Positions 17,359 to 26,410 of a stretch of 64,000 bases of DNA are shown in pieces. Every line of letters begins with the position of its first letter. Within the stretch, counting starts at the first letter, position 1. Below the pieces are notes generated by a model. It did no database searches, was not told the origin of the DNA, and saw only the letters and a program-made list of their open reading frames with translations. The stretch covers positions 1 to 64,000 of the forward strand of contig NZ_WUWM01000007.1 in the NCBI RefSeq assembly GCF_009846885.1, given 5' to 3'. Source of the DNA: Paenibacillus puerhi (GTDB lineage: Bacteria; Bacillota; Bacilli; Paenibacillales; NBRC-103111). The translations under genes were made by a program, and so were the position numbers.

Positions 17359-18903
17359 ATGCAAAAAATACCAGTCATCCGAGACAAGAAAAGCTCGGAC
17401 ATCCTCATCATTCCATCGGATGAAGTGGTGAAAATCGAATGTATTCGCGATAAAGAATATATCATTCATACGGTAACCGATAAGTACTACTGGGCGGCGT
17501 CTCTTGAGGCTTTCGAGGAATGGCTGTTCGAGGAGGGCTTCCGACTCATCGATCAGATGAATGTGGTCAATATGAATCACGTGACCGAATACGAAGCGCG
17601 CAAGGGCACGGTCAAGCTGCAAACCGGTTCGGCACCGACTTATAAGACCGCATCGGCAGCGTGGATTCACAGTGAGCATATCATCAATGTGATGAGTCTG
17701 CTGCGTAAGATGAAGGATCTCGATCATGGCATCCCCGAAGAAGAAGACGATATTTTCGAGACGATTCTTGCACAGGAAGAGGACCACCGGTTCGCCCGCT
17801 CCTACGCCATGATTAAGGCGCTCTACGAGAAGCGCAAAGCCGAAATCCTGCTGGAGGAAAGCGAGCTTCGCTATAAGTCGCTGTTCGAGCACAATCCGGA
17901 CCCGATATGCTCCTTCAATCTGAACGGACAGATCACCAGCATGAATCCGGTGATGTACGCGGCTACCGGGTACATGGAGCAGGAACTGCTGAACAAAACG
18001 ATCGACGCCCTGCTGTTTCCCGAGCATTATGCCGTCTGGTCGGCTAATTTTCTGAACACGCTGAACGGCTCGCCGTCTCATTGCGAGATCGCCTTACGTC
18101 ACAAGGACGGCCACCGGATCGAGTTGAGCATGCATGGCTTCCCGATTCTTGTGGGCAAGCAGATCGCCGGGGTGTTTATGATCGGCCAGGACATCAGCGA
18201 ACGCAAGCGCGCCGAGGAAATGCTGCTCCGCTCCGAGAAGCTGTCGATCGTCGGCCAGATGGCTGCCGGGGTCGCTCATGAAATTCGCAATCCGCTGACC
18301 TCGCTCAAAGGTTTCGTCCAGCTCATGCAGTCGCGGGTGGACGGTTTCGATCATTATTTCAACATCATGCTGGAGGAGCTCGAGCGGATCAATTTCATCG
18401 TCAGCGAGTTCCTGGTTATCGCGAAGCCCCAGTCAGTGGTCTTCCAGCCCAAGGACCCCGTTACGATCTTGCAAAATACAATCCTGCTGACAGGCTCGCA
18501 GGCGATTATTCATAACGTTCACATCGATACTCATGCCGAACCCGACCTGCCGTACATCAATTGCGACGAAAATCAAATCAAGCAGGTGTTCATTAACATT
18601 TTGAACAACTCGGTCGATTCGATGAAGGACGGCGGTACGATCACGACGGAATTCAAGCTGCATGAGGACGGCCGGGTACTGATGCGGTTTACGGATCAGG
18701 GCTGCGGCATCCCGCAGGACCGGCTTCCCCGCCTCGGCGAACCGTTCTATACAACGAAGGAAAAAGGAACGGGGCTTGGCCTGATGGTGACGTTCAAGAT
18801 TATCGAGAATCATGGCGGAGAGATGAAAATACGGAGCGAGCTAGGGAAGGGCACGACGGTAGAAATCTATATGCCGGCCGTCAAGCCTCCCGCCGCCGAC
18901 TGA
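17359..18903 (+). CDS. LytTR-PAS soluble sensor histidine kinase
   Basis: 514 residues with no membrane segment. Residues about 5 to 90 look like a LytTR domain (VVKIECIRDKEYIIHT, then SLEAFEEWLFEEGFRLIDQMNVVNM). A PAS domain follows at about 168 to 280, a HisKA domain with phospho-acceptor His307 in VAHEIRNPL, and an HATPase domain with NILNNSVDSM, DQGCGI and GTGLGLMV. LytTR is normally a DNA-binding output of response regulators, so its place at the N-terminus of a kinase is unusual; it may bind DNA or act as a sensory module. No regulator gene is adjacent. It could feed a Spo0-type phosphorelay, as other soluble PAS kinases do, but that is inference. Confidence 0.88.
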   Translation: MQKIPVIRDKKSSDILIIPSDEVVKIECIRDKEYIIHTVTDKYYWAASLEAFEEWLFEEGFRLIDQMNVVNMNHVTEYEARKGTVKLQTGSAPTYKTASAAWIHSEHIINVMSLLRKMKDLDHGIPEEEDDIFETILAQEEDHRFARSYAMIKALYEKRKAEILLEESELRYKSLFEHNPDPICSFNLNGQITSMNPVMYAATGYMEQELLNKTIDALLFPEHYAVWSANFLNTLNGSPSHCEIALRHKDGHRIELSMHGFPILVGKQIAGVFMIGQDISERKRAEEMLLRSEKLSIVGQMAAGVAHEIRNPLTSLKGFVQLMQSRVDGFDHYFNIMLEELERINFIVSEFLVIAKPQSVVFQPKDPVTILQNTILLTGSQAIIHNVHIDTHAEPDLPYINCDENQIKQVFINILNNSVDSMKDGGTITTEFKLHEDGRVLMRFTDQGCGIPQDRLPRLGEPFYTTKEKGTGLGLMVTFKIIENHGGEMKIRSELGKGTTVEIYMPAVKPPAAD

Positions 18904-18926
18904 GGAATATAGCTGCAAGCGCGCAA

Positions 18927-18964
18927 AAAGCCTGCCGAGCCGCATGAACGGTTCCGCAGGCTTT
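18927..18964 (+). terminator. Hairpin after the kinase gene
   Basis: Arms AAAGCCTGC (18927 to 18935) and GCAGGCTTT (18956 to 18964) enclose a 20-base loop with further pairing (CCGAGCCG with CGGTTCC), 23 bases after the kinase stop. Flanking GCGC and GCGCG could extend the stem. It separates convergent genes and could work on both strands. Confidence 0.6.
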
Positions 18965-19059
18965 CGCTTTGCGCGTTGGCGGGTGCTCTCCCGCCTCCTA
19001 ACCTCCTAGGATAGCTAGAGGATGCAGGACATAAGCTAAGGCTGCCTGCCCGACAGGCC

Positions 19060-20955
19060 TTACCTGTTCAGCAGACTGCCCACGTACCGCAGAAGCTCAT
19101 TGGCGGATGCGGTCGTATACCCGTGCTCCTCCACAAGCCGCTTGATCACCTCATTGATCCGCTTCAGCTGATTCTCATCAGGCGTCTTCGTGGACGTCGT
19201 AATTTTAACGATATCCTTCAGATCGGTAAACAGCTTCTTTTCGATCGCTTCCCGCAGCCGCTCATGACTGCTATAGTCGAATCGTCGGCCTTTGCGGGAA
19301 TAGGACGACATGCGGATCAGAATTTCTTCGCGGAAGGCCTTCTTCGCATTTTCGGATATGCCGATCTGCTCTTCGATGGAGCGCATCAGCCTCTCGTCCG
19401 GGTCCATCTCCTCGCCGGTCAGCGGGTCTTTGATTTTCGTCCAGTTGCAGTAAGCCTCGATATTGTCCAGATAGTTGTTGAACAGCGTCTTGGCCGATTC
19501 ATCGAATGAATACACGAATGCCTTCTGCACCTCCTTCTTGGCCAGCTCGTCATATTCCTTGCGCGCGATTGATATAAAATTGAGATAACGCTCCCTCTCA
19601 TCCTTCGTAATCGACGGATGCTGGTCCAGACCGTCCTTCAACGCCCGTAGCACATCAAGCGCATTGATGAACTCCAGGTCGTGGCGAATCAGCGCGCTCG
19701 ATATGCGGTTGATGACATAACGCGGGTCGATGCCGGTCATGCCTTCCTCCAGAAACTCGCTCTGCATTTCCTTCAGATCCGCTTCCTTGTAGCCCTCCAC
19801 TTCCTGACCGTCATACATGCGCATCTTCTTCACCAGATCCATCCCTTGCTTCTTCGACTCCTTCAACCGGGTGAGTATGGAGAAGATGGCCGCCGCCCGG
19901 AGCGAATGGGGAGCGATATGTACATGCTTCATGTCACTTTGACCGATGAGCTTGGTATAGATCCGTTCTTCCTCCGATACCTTGAGGTTATATGGAATCG
20001 GCATCACAATCATACGCGACTGCAGCGCTTCATTTTTCTTGTTGGCAATAAAGGACTTATACTCGGATTCGTTCGTATGGGCGATAATCAGCTCATCCGC
20101 GCTGATCAAGGCAAACCGCCCGGCCTTAAAATTGCCCTCCTGGGTCAGCGACAGCAGATTCCACAGGAATTTCTCGTCGCATTTAAGCATTTCCTGAAAC
20201 TCCATAAGTCCCCGGTTGGCCTTGTTCAGCTCTCCGTCGAAGCGGTAAGCGCGCGGATCGGACTCCGAACCGTATTCCGTAATGGTCGAAAAGTCGATGC
20301 TGCCGGTCAAATCGGCGATATCCTGCGACTTCGGATCCGATGGGCTGAAGGTCCCGATGCCCGTCCGGCTATCCTCGGAAATAAATACGCGCTCGATCAG
20401 GACATCCTCGATCCGTCCGGCGTATTCCTCGCGAAGCCGGATCTGGCAGGAAGGGCATAGATTTCCTTCGATCTTCACGCTGAACTCCTTTTCCACCTCC
20501 GGACGCAGCTCGTGGGGGATCAGATGCAGCGGCTCTTCATGCATAGGGCATCCCTTGATCGCATACACGGCGCCTGCATCCGTACGAGAGAATTGCTCCA
20601 GCCCCCGCTTGAGCATCGTGACGAGCGTCGACTTGCCGCCGCTTACCGGCCCCATCAGCAGCAGGATACGCTTGCGCACGTCAAGCCGCCTTGCCGCCGA
20701 ATGAAAATATTCCTCGACCAGCTTCTCCACGGCAGAGTTCAGACCGAAGATCTCCTTCTCGAAAAACTGATACTTCCGATGCCCGCCCTCTTCGATGATG
20801 CCGTGAGAGGCGATCATTTCGTATACGCGCGCATGCGCCGTCATGGCAAGGCGAGGCTGGTCGCGAAGCTTCTGCATATAGTCGGCAAAGGTTCCGGCCC
20901 AGGCCAGCCTTTCCGTCTCCGTGCGATAATCGGCGATTTTCTTGAATATATTCAT
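19060..20955 (-). CDS. prkA: PrkA family serine protein kinase/AAA protein
   Basis: 631 residues, matching the length of Bacillus PrkA. Start ATG at 20955 (MNIFKKIADYRTE) because GGAGGAGG lies eight bases upstream; an upstream in-frame ATG lacks a site. The N-terminal AAA-like domain has Walker A GPVSGGKST near residue 104, a zinc-ribbon-like pair of cysteine sites (GCP...CPSC), and the long helical C-terminal domain typical of PrkA. Family members are sporulation- or stationary-phase-associated kinases, usually near yhbH and spoVR; neither partner is adjacent here. Cytoplasmic. Confidence 0.95.
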   Translation of the reverse strand: MNIFKKIADYRTETERLAWAGTFADYMQKLRDQPRLAMTAHARVYEMIASHGIIEEGGHRKYQFFEKEIFGLNSAVEKLVEEYFHSAARRLDVRKRILLLMGPVSGGKSTLVTMLKRGLEQFSRTDAGAVYAIKGCPMHEEPLHLIPHELRPEVEKEFSVKIEGNLCPSCQIRLREEYAGRIEDVLIERVFISEDSRTGIGTFSPSDPKSQDIADLTGSIDFSTITEYGSESDPRAYRFDGELNKANRGLMEFQEMLKCDEKFLWNLLSLTQEGNFKAGRFALISADELIIAHTNESEYKSFIANKKNEALQSRMIVMPIPYNLKVSEEERIYTKLIGQSDMKHVHIAPHSLRAAAIFSILTRLKESKKQGMDLVKKMRMYDGQEVEGYKEADLKEMQSEFLEEGMTGIDPRYVINRISSALIRHDLEFINALDVLRALKDGLDQHPSITKDERERYLNFISIARKEYDELAKKEVQKAFVYSFDESAKTLFNNYLDNIEAYCNWTKIKDPLTGEEMDPDERLMRSIEEQIGISENAKKAFREEILIRMSSYSRKGRRFDYSSHERLREAIEKKLFTDLKDIVKITTSTKTPDENQLKRINEVIKRLVEEHGYTTASANELLRYVGSLLNR

Positions 20956-21153
20956 GTTTCTTACCTCCTCCGGGCTTTGCGCAGCAGGCAAAACCAGCTT
21001 TCAAGAATGTCGGCACTAGCTAAGGGCGGTCTTGGCGTTATCCCTGGCTTATTCGTTCGCTCATCTGAAATCTGAAGTGTATTAAATACCTATGCTGGAA
21101 CTCGTACGAAGTTGCCCGATATTTTAAGGCCGGTTCAAAAAGGTCAGCGCGCC

Positions 21154-21182
21154 ATGACAAATGGATGAAAATCACCTATAAT
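21154..21182 (+). promoter_or_regulatory. SigA-type promoter of the DUF2161 gene
   Basis: ATGACA (21154 to 21159), a 17-base spacer, then TATAAT (21177 to 21182), 40 bases before the GTG start at 21223. A purine-rich AAGGGGGGGAAACGAAG ribosome region follows. Confidence 0.6.
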
Positions 21183-21222
21183 GTTGGTACTTAACAGGAT
21201 CGTGTAAGGGGGGGAAACGAAG

Positions 21223-22020
21223 GTGCCGATCAAAAGCGAGACGGAGCTCTACGCCCCGGTCAAGGCCTATCTGGAGCAGCAGGGGTATGAAGTACGGGGG
21301 GAAGTCAGACACTGCGATCTGGTCGCCATACGGGGGGAAGAGCCGCCGCTGATCGTAGAGCTGAAGCGCGGCTTCTCGATCCCGCTCCTCCTGCAGGGGA
21401 TTGACCGACTGCGCCTGTCGCGGACCGTCTACGTCGCCTTCGAGCGCCCCAATAAAGGACGCGCCCCGCACGGCGCGAGCTGGCCTGAGCTTCGGCGGCT
21501 GTGCGGCATGCTCGGGATCGGCATGATGACCGTGCAGTTCTACCGCACGCGCAAGCCCCGCGTAGAGGTCGAGTGCCATCCGCCCGACCTCTCTGTGGCG
21601 GCAGGCGTATCGCCGGCGCGGACGCCGCGGCGAAGCAAGTATGCGGCCGGCAAGCTGGAGCAGGAGTTCCGCGAGCGGCTGGGCGATTATAATGTAGGGG
21701 GAAGCTCCAGACGCAAGCTTGTGACGGCTTACCGGGAGAAGTCGCTTCAGCTTGCCGCTATGCTTGCGCAGCATGGCCCGTTATCGCCGCGCAGGCTGCG
21801 TGAGCTGTGCGGCAACAGCCGGGCCGCGGGGATGCTGCAGAGAAATGTATACCTCTGGTTCCAGCGGGTGGAGCGCGGTATATACCGCTTGACGCCCCAA
21901 GGCGAGGAGGCGCTGATTACCTATGCCCATGTAGTGGAGGCACAGCGCTCCCGGCTCCCGGGAGACTCTTCGGAGGACGCAACAGATCTCGATGATCATC
22001 GCGCGGCACCCGGGACCTAA
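21223..22020 (+). CDS. DUF2161 nuclease-fold (PD-(D/E)XK-like) protein
   Basis: 265 residues. The N-terminus LYAPVKAYLEQQGYEVRGEV, then HCDLVAIR and LIVELKRG, forms a PD-(D/E)XK-like core (Asp, then Glu-x-Lys). The block GDYNVGGSSRRKLVTAYRE and the winged-helix-like C-terminal WFQRVERGIYRLTPQGEEAL are characteristic of the DUF2161 family, which is annotated as putative phosphodiesterase. Its true substrate is unknown. GTG start with a G-rich ribosome site. It has its own promoter and stands alone between prkA and a convergent flavoprotein gene. Confidence 0.85.
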   Translation: MPIKSETELYAPVKAYLEQQGYEVRGEVRHCDLVAIRGEEPPLIVELKRGFSIPLLLQGIDRLRLSRTVYVAFERPNKGRAPHGASWPELRRLCGMLGIGMMTVQFYRTRKPRVEVECHPPDLSVAAGVSPARTPRRSKYAAGKLEQEFRERLGDYNVGGSSRRKLVTAYREKSLQLAAMLAQHGPLSPRRLRELCGNSRAAGMLQRNVYLWFQRVERGIYRLTPQGEEALITYAHVVEAQRSRLPGDSSEDATDLDDHRAAPGT

Positions 22021-22085
22021 GAGCCCGCCCCGCTTCCTTCCGGACATCAGGGGCAAGGTGACTCCTTATCAGTAAATCGCGCAGC

Positions 22086-23057
22086 TCATCTGCTTTGTTT
22101 CGATAGCTCCTTATGCATCCAGATCGCAGCCTGCGCGCCCTCTCCCATCGCGATGACCGATTGCTCGGCATGAACCCCGATATCCCCCGCTGCCCAGACG
22201 CCGGGCACATGCGTCATCTTCGTCCGGGGATCGGTCACGATATGCCGGTTCTCCATCCGCTCAATACCGAGCTTCCGTGCCCATTCGGAGTGAACCTCAT
22301 TGCCTCCGAATGCGATAAAGCCTCTATCCGCCTGAATCCTTCTTCCGTCCTTCAGCAGCACGCCTCCAAACGGTGCAGGTGCCGGCCTCTCTTCGTCCCC
22401 CTGCGGCGCGCCCTTTTCTTCCTTGTTCGGACCTTGGTCCGTGCCCTCGAGAATCTGAACAATTTCCATTTCGATATAGTCGATTCCCTCTCTGTGCAGC
22501 CTCTCCAGCTCGTCGCTTCCGACAGCATGCCGTTCATGGTTGATGTAGACGAGATCATCGCACCAATGCCGAAGAGTAAGCGCCATCCTCGCGCCCGGGA
22601 CCCCGGAGCCGAGCACGGCCGTCCGTTTGCCAACCGTTTCATATCCGTCGCAATCCGGGCAAACAAACACGCTGTACCCGAGCTTATCCTCCAGTCCGGG
22701 AAGCGACGGATAACGGTCCGAGATCCCGGTGGCGATCAACAGCGTCCTCCCCCGGAGGCTGCCTCCACTCGATCGCAAGGCCAGCTCAAAGCCCTCCTCG
22801 TGCCGCGCAGCGGCCACCACCTCGTCCTGTCGAAAATGTACCCCGTAGCTCTCCGCCTGCATGCGCCCCAGTCTCCTGAGCTCCTGACCGGACACCCCCT
22901 GCGGCCACCCAATGATATTACGATAGCTGCCGCAGAGCGTCGAACGGCCATAGCCCTTATCCACGACCAGCACCGAGTACCGGTAACGCCCTAGCTGAAT
23001 CGCTGCCTGCAAACCGGCAAAGCCGCCCCCGACGATCAGACAATCATACATGTACAC
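22086..23057 (-). CDS. Thioredoxin-reductase-like NAD(P)/FAD flavoprotein
   Basis: 323 residues. The FAD-binding GGGFAGLQAAIQLGR lies at the N-terminus, with a redox CPDC motif near residue 140, the NAD(P) site VLGSGVPGARMAL near 155, and the C-terminal FAD motif GVWAAGDIGVHAEQ near 293. The order matches low-molecular-weight thioredoxin reductases and related disulfide reductases. An acidic, proline-containing insertion near 215 to 245 (GPNKEEKGAPQGDEERPAP) is longer than in typical TrxB and differs from it. ATG at 23057 with AAAGGAGG about seven bases upstream. No thioredoxin gene is adjacent, so the partner is unknown. Confidence 0.88.
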   Translation of the reverse strand: MYMYDCLIVGGGFAGLQAAIQLGRYRYSVLVVDKGYGRSTLCGSYRNIIGWPQGVSGQELRRLGRMQAESYGVHFRQDEVVAAARHEEGFELALRSSGGSLRGRTLLIATGISDRYPSLPGLEDKLGYSVFVCPDCDGYETVGKRTAVLGSGVPGARMALTLRHWCDDLVYINHERHAVGSDELERLHREGIDYIEMEIVQILEGTDQGPNKEEKGAPQGDEERPAPAPFGGVLLKDGRRIQADRGFIAFGGNEVHSEWARKLGIERMENRHIVTDPRTKMTHVPGVWAAGDIGVHAEQSVIAMGEGAQAAIWMHKELSKQSR

Positions 23058-23196
23058 GCCTCCTTTTGAAGCAGTTAGAGCTAAGCGAAAACGATTATTA
23101 CCAGTGTCCCCCTTCTTTAGAAGGAAAGATACCTGTCCAGCAAAAATAAAAACCCAGGAATATATGCCTACTATTTTCGAAAGATATGTAGGAAAT

Positions 23197-23225
23197 TTGA
23201 CCTATATCCAAATATTAGTTATACT
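23197..23225 (+). promoter_or_regulatory. SigA-type promoter upstream of a small ORF
   Basis: TTGACC (23197 to 23202), a 17-base spacer, TATACT (23220 to 23225). It lies 32 bases before a small ORF with a good ribosome site and has no other gene to serve on this strand, which supports the ORF being real. Confidence 0.6.
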
Positions 23226-23257
23226 TTACTTATACGATTTCAATCCGAGGTGCTGTC

Positions 23258-23392
23258 ATGCTCCGATGTATTCTGATTTTGTATCATCGTATGATGAAGA
23301 GCTTCTATAAGAAAGATGGCGCTTGGCAAAACCAAAGCTATGTGCGCCATCACCGCAAAGAGCGTATGTATATAGAAAAAAAGAGAAGGTGA
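23258..23392 (+). CDS. Small basic protein, 44 residues, unknown
   Basis: ATG at 23258 with GAGGTG six bases upstream and a promoter (TTGACC-17-TATACT) just ahead. The product starts MLRCILILYHRMMKSFYKK, is hydrophobic at the N-terminus and strongly basic after it (ending EKKRR), with several tyrosines and histidines. No family recognised. The stop codon falls inside the terminator hairpin of the convergent MFS gene. It could be a small membrane-associated or nucleic-acid-binding protein, or a leader peptide, but nothing decides between these. Confidence 0.45.
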   Translation: MLRCILILYHRMMKSFYKKDGAWQNQSYVRHHRKERMYIEKKRR

Positions 23393-23407
23393 GCTCTCTC
23401 ACCTTCT
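23376..23407 (-). terminator. Intrinsic terminator of the MFS gene
   Basis: On the minus strand AGAAGGTGAG (plus 23398 to 23407), a 4-base loop, CTCACCTTCT (plus 23384 to 23393), then a run of seven T (plus 23376 to 23382). Strong 10-bp stem, 41 bases after the MFS stop. Confidence 0.85.
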
Positions 23408-23447
23408 CCCGCATGCTTCTTTATTCCCCACGTATACCTCGTTGTCC

Positions 23448-24734
23448 CTATCCTTCCGCGCTGGCGCTAGCCCTCGCTCCCGCTTCTACGCTCGCGTCCC
23501 GCTCGATCAACCGCACCATCAGAAACTGCAGCAGCGCTCCAACCAGTACGATCCAAGGCAGGATCTCGAAGCCAAACCGTTCCGATATGAGCACAAAGGA
23601 AAATATCGACACCACGCGCCCTGCGTTCATGAAAATTTCCCTTAACACGACCGATTCGACCCGAAGCTCTCCTCGCAGCGGGAGATCCCCGATCAGCCGG
23701 TAGAAATACGAGCTGACGGTATTGCCCTGCACCGGCGCGCACAGCGAGTAAATAACCATAAAGATAAGCACGGTTGTCAAAGAGATGTCCGCTTGCAAGC
23801 ATAGGGCCCCGATGACAAACCCGACGGCTGTGTACGCGATAAAAGACTTGGAGCGCTCCTCTGTGCCAAAGCGGGAAATAAAGAAGCCTGCCACGATGCT
23901 GAGTCCCGCAAACAGCACGCCCAAATAACCGACAACATCCTCGCGGCCGACGATCCGATAAAGCAGGATGTTCGGCAGAAACAGCATGATTCCCTGCTGC
24001 AGCCCCATGGTAAAAAAGGATAGCAGCGACTTGGTCCACCTCGGGTGCTTGCGCAGCAGCAGACTCGTAAACTTTAAATAATAGGTTTTGTGATGGGAGT
24101 TCTTCGTCCTAATCCGCAGACTTCCGATACTTGCAATCAAAAACATGAAGCAAGCGGTCCCAAATACAAGCGTGTAGCCTTGAAGTCCATCGTTGGAGCG
24201 GATCAGAAAGCCGGCCAGCGCCGGTCCGATCAGCCCTCCGAGCGTAAAAGTAATCGTATTTACTGCCAGATAACGGATGCGGTTGCGGTCCGTGGAAACA
24301 TCATACATCAGGGTCAAATAACCGACCCAATAGAAGGCGCTTGCAATTCCGTTGCATACCGCGAATAGCAAATAATACGTGACGACTCGTTCGCCAGCGA
24401 AGACGACAGCCAGATAAAAGATGGCGTTCATCGCGATCCCGATCCGGTAGACGACCATCCGGTCCTTGCGCTTGATCAGCCATCCGCCCAACACAAAGGC
24501 GCCTGCCACCGCCACGTAGTTCACAGCATAGTAGATGCCATTGATAGCCATACTTTGCGTCAATCTCCACAAATACAGCGTAAGGAACACACCGGACATC
24601 GAAGCTCCGAATTGAAAGCAAAAATGAATAAACAGCGACACGCTCGCCTCCCTGGACAATCGCTTGTCCGGAGGGATCACCGTCCTTCTTGAATCCAGCC
24701 AATCCGCGAGCCCTGCCCCGAATTTCGAACCCAT
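23448..24734 (-). CDS. MFS transporter
   Basis: 428 residues with about 12 hydrophobic segments. The loop between helices 2 and 3 contains GGWLIKRKDRMVVYRIG, a loose version of the MFS loop motif. The cytoplasmic N-terminus (about 25 residues) is polar. A long central loop near TKNSHHKTYYLKFTSLLLRKHPRW separates the two halves. Substrate cannot be predicted; the layout resembles YqgE/YkuC-type or multidrug-like MFS members in Bacillales. The ribosome site before ATG 24734 is poor (GGTGGCGG), so the start is moderately certain. Monocistronic, with its own terminator. Confidence 0.8.
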   Translation of the reverse strand: MGSKFGAGLADWLDSRRTVIPPDKRLSREASVSLFIHFCFQFGASMSGVFLTLYLWRLTQSMAINGIYYAVNYVAVAGAFVLGGWLIKRKDRMVVYRIGIAMNAIFYLAVVFAGERVVTYYLLFAVCNGIASAFYWVGYLTLMYDVSTDRNRIRYLAVNTITFTLGGLIGPALAGFLIRSNDGLQGYTLVFGTACFMFLIASIGSLRIRTKNSHHKTYYLKFTSLLLRKHPRWTKSLLSFFTMGLQQGIMLFLPNILLYRIVGREDVVGYLGVLFAGLSIVAGFFISRFGTEERSKSFIAYTAVGFVIGALCLQADISLTTVLIFMVIYSLCAPVQGNTVSSYFYRLIGDLPLRGELRVESVVLREIFMNAGRVVSIFSFVLISERFGFEILPWIVLVGALLQFLMVRLIERDASVEAGARASASAEG

Positions 24735-24927
24735 CCGCCACCATTCCGCCTCTCTCGTCGCTCAAGCTGCTTGTATACTTGTAGTTAGGTTCATTGTATC
24801 AACGCCCCTCATGCTTGGGAAACGGTAAAAACCCGCTTTTGACACGTATCCGACCAAATTCGGGCATTCAGCACGATCTCCGCCGGAGAATGTGATTATC
24901 TCCTTGATTTTCTAACGGAAGGCAAGC

Positions 24928-24959
24928 AAAAACGCCGCCCTCTTCAACCGGGCGGCGTT
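24928..24959 (-). terminator. Intrinsic terminator of the sugar ABC operon
   Basis: AACGCCGCCC (24950 to 24959 read on the minus strand) pairs perfectly with GGGCGGCGTT (plus 24931 to 24940), with a 9-base loop and a T run on the transcript side (plus A run 24928 to 24932). It lies 13 bases after the solute-binding gene stop. Confidence 0.85.
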
Positions 24960-24972
24960 CCTTATGCCGTTC

Positions 24973-26286
24973 TTATTTTTTCTTCAAGCTATCCCAGGTT
25001 TCCTGGAACTCGGCGAACATTTGATCCTTCGTTTTTTGCTTCGCTACATAAGCTTGCATCGTAGCGGCAAACTTCTTGCTGGAAGCTTCGCCTCCAGGGA
25101 ATTTGAACCAGTTCCAGCTGAGCGTCTTGTTCTCTTTGCTATATTTCATCAGATCGGCAGCCAGCGTACCGAGGATTTTTTCATCGGCCGTGATCGTAGT
25201 GAACGCCGGGATGAATTTGAACTCTTCCACCATGTACTTTTTGCCGATATCAGAAGTGACGAGCCAGTTAAGGAACTTTTTAGCCTCTTCCTTGTTGGCC
25301 GAGTTTTTGTTGATCGCCCAGTTATTCGGTACGCCTACTGGCAGCTTGTCGTTCGCTGCAGGATCATCGCTGATCGGCATTGGCAGGAACCCGACTTTCA
25401 GATCCGGATTCGTCTGCGTCAGCTGCAGCTGCGTCCAGTTCCCTTGCTGGGTCATAGCGGCCTTGCCTGTTGCGAAGTCCGTGACTTGCGTCTTGTAGTC
25501 CGTCTGCAGCGGGTTCTTGTTGCCGTATTGCAGCTGAAGATCGAACAGCTTCACCCAGTTGTCGAATGTAGCGTTTCCGGGAATCTTGGCAGAGCCGTCG
25601 TTCAGTCCCGCGATGAATTTGTTCGGATCAGGCTGATAGGCGAACGGCAGATTCACAAAGTGATTGCCCAGCACCCACCACTCGCCGTAGCCGTTGACGA
25701 AAGGAGTAACGCCCTTGGCTTGAAGCTTCTTCGCAGCATCCTCGAGCTGCGAGAGCGTCTTCGGCAATTCGGTAATACCGGCTTGCGCGAACAAATCCTT
25801 ATTGTACAGGAAGCCGTAGCCTTCCAGGTTAAGCGGCTGGCCATACAGCTTGCCATCCTTCGTCATAGGCTCCTTGGCCACCTCGACCAAGTCTTTGACC
25901 CATGGCTCTGCAGATAAGTCTTCCAGATGCTCGATCCATTTGTCGAGGTCGGAGAAGCCGCCATTGTTGAAGATATCCGGCTTGTCCCCGGAGTTGAACT
26001 TAGCCATCAGCGCCGCGCCGTAGTCGGCACCGCCTCCGACCGTATCGATCTGGATCTTAACGCCAGGATTCGCCTTCTCATATTCGGCCGCCAGCTTGGC
26101 AAGCGGCTCGGCGATTTCTACTTTGAACTGAAACATTTTCAAGGTAACGTTTTTGGCTCCGCCGGCAGCCCCGCCAGTAGCGCCTCCGCCTTCAGCAGGC
26201 TTTTCCGTTTTCTGCGCACATCCTGCAGCAGCTGTCATAGCGAGTGCGGCAACCAGTCCCAAGCTTACGATTTTCTTTGCTTTCAT
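24973..26286 (-). CDS. Sugar ABC transporter solute-binding lipoprotein (CUT1)
   Basis: 437 residues. Lipoprotein signal MKAKKIVSLG...AAAGC puts the lipidated cysteine at position 23, followed by a Gly/Ala-rich linker. The mature part is a family-1 solute-binding domain (LAAEYEKANPGVKIQID, GGGADYGAALMAKFNSGDKPDIF, PYAFQPD, and MTQQGNWTQLQL). It binds an oligosaccharide outside the membrane and delivers it to the two permeases encoded upstream. ATG start with AAGGGAGG. A cre-like site sits just upstream, hinting at carbon catabolite control. No ATPase is encoded here, so a shared MsmX-type ATPase is likely used. Confidence 0.93.
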   Translation of the reverse strand: MKAKKIVSLGLVAALAMTAAAGCAQKTEKPAEGGGATGGAAGGAKNVTLKMFQFKVEIAEPLAKLAAEYEKANPGVKIQIDTVGGGADYGAALMAKFNSGDKPDIFNNGGFSDLDKWIEHLEDLSAEPWVKDLVEVAKEPMTKDGKLYGQPLNLEGYGFLYNKDLFAQAGITELPKTLSQLEDAAKKLQAKGVTPFVNGYGEWWVLGNHFVNLPFAYQPDPNKFIAGLNDGSAKIPGNATFDNWVKLFDLQLQYGNKNPLQTDYKTQVTDFATGKAAMTQQGNWTQLQLTQTNPDLKVGFLPMPISDDPAANDKLPVGVPNNWAINKNSANKEEAKKFLNWLVTSDIGKKYMVEEFKFIPAFTTITADEKILGTLAADLMKYSKENKTLSWNWFKFPGGEASSKKFAATMQAYVAKQKTKDQMFAEFQETWDSLKKK

Positions 26287-26309
26287 GTTCAGATAACCTC
26301 CCTTATTCT

Positions 26310-26324
26310 ATGAAAACGTTTTTT
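26310..26324. promoter_or_regulatory. cre-like catabolite control site
   Basis: ATGAAAACGTTTTTT fits the CcpA consensus WTGNAANCGNWNNCW at all but one base. It lies 24 bases upstream of the solute-binding gene start. A 12-bp perfect palindrome ATTGTATACAAT at 26339 to 26350 follows and could be a second operator. Confidence 0.45.
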
Positions 26325-26410
26325 TCTTATACAACTTTATTGTATACAATGCCCAGTCTTCCCTACACCGATTAAATTGATCGAAATAGTGGAAGATCTT
26401 GACATTGGGT

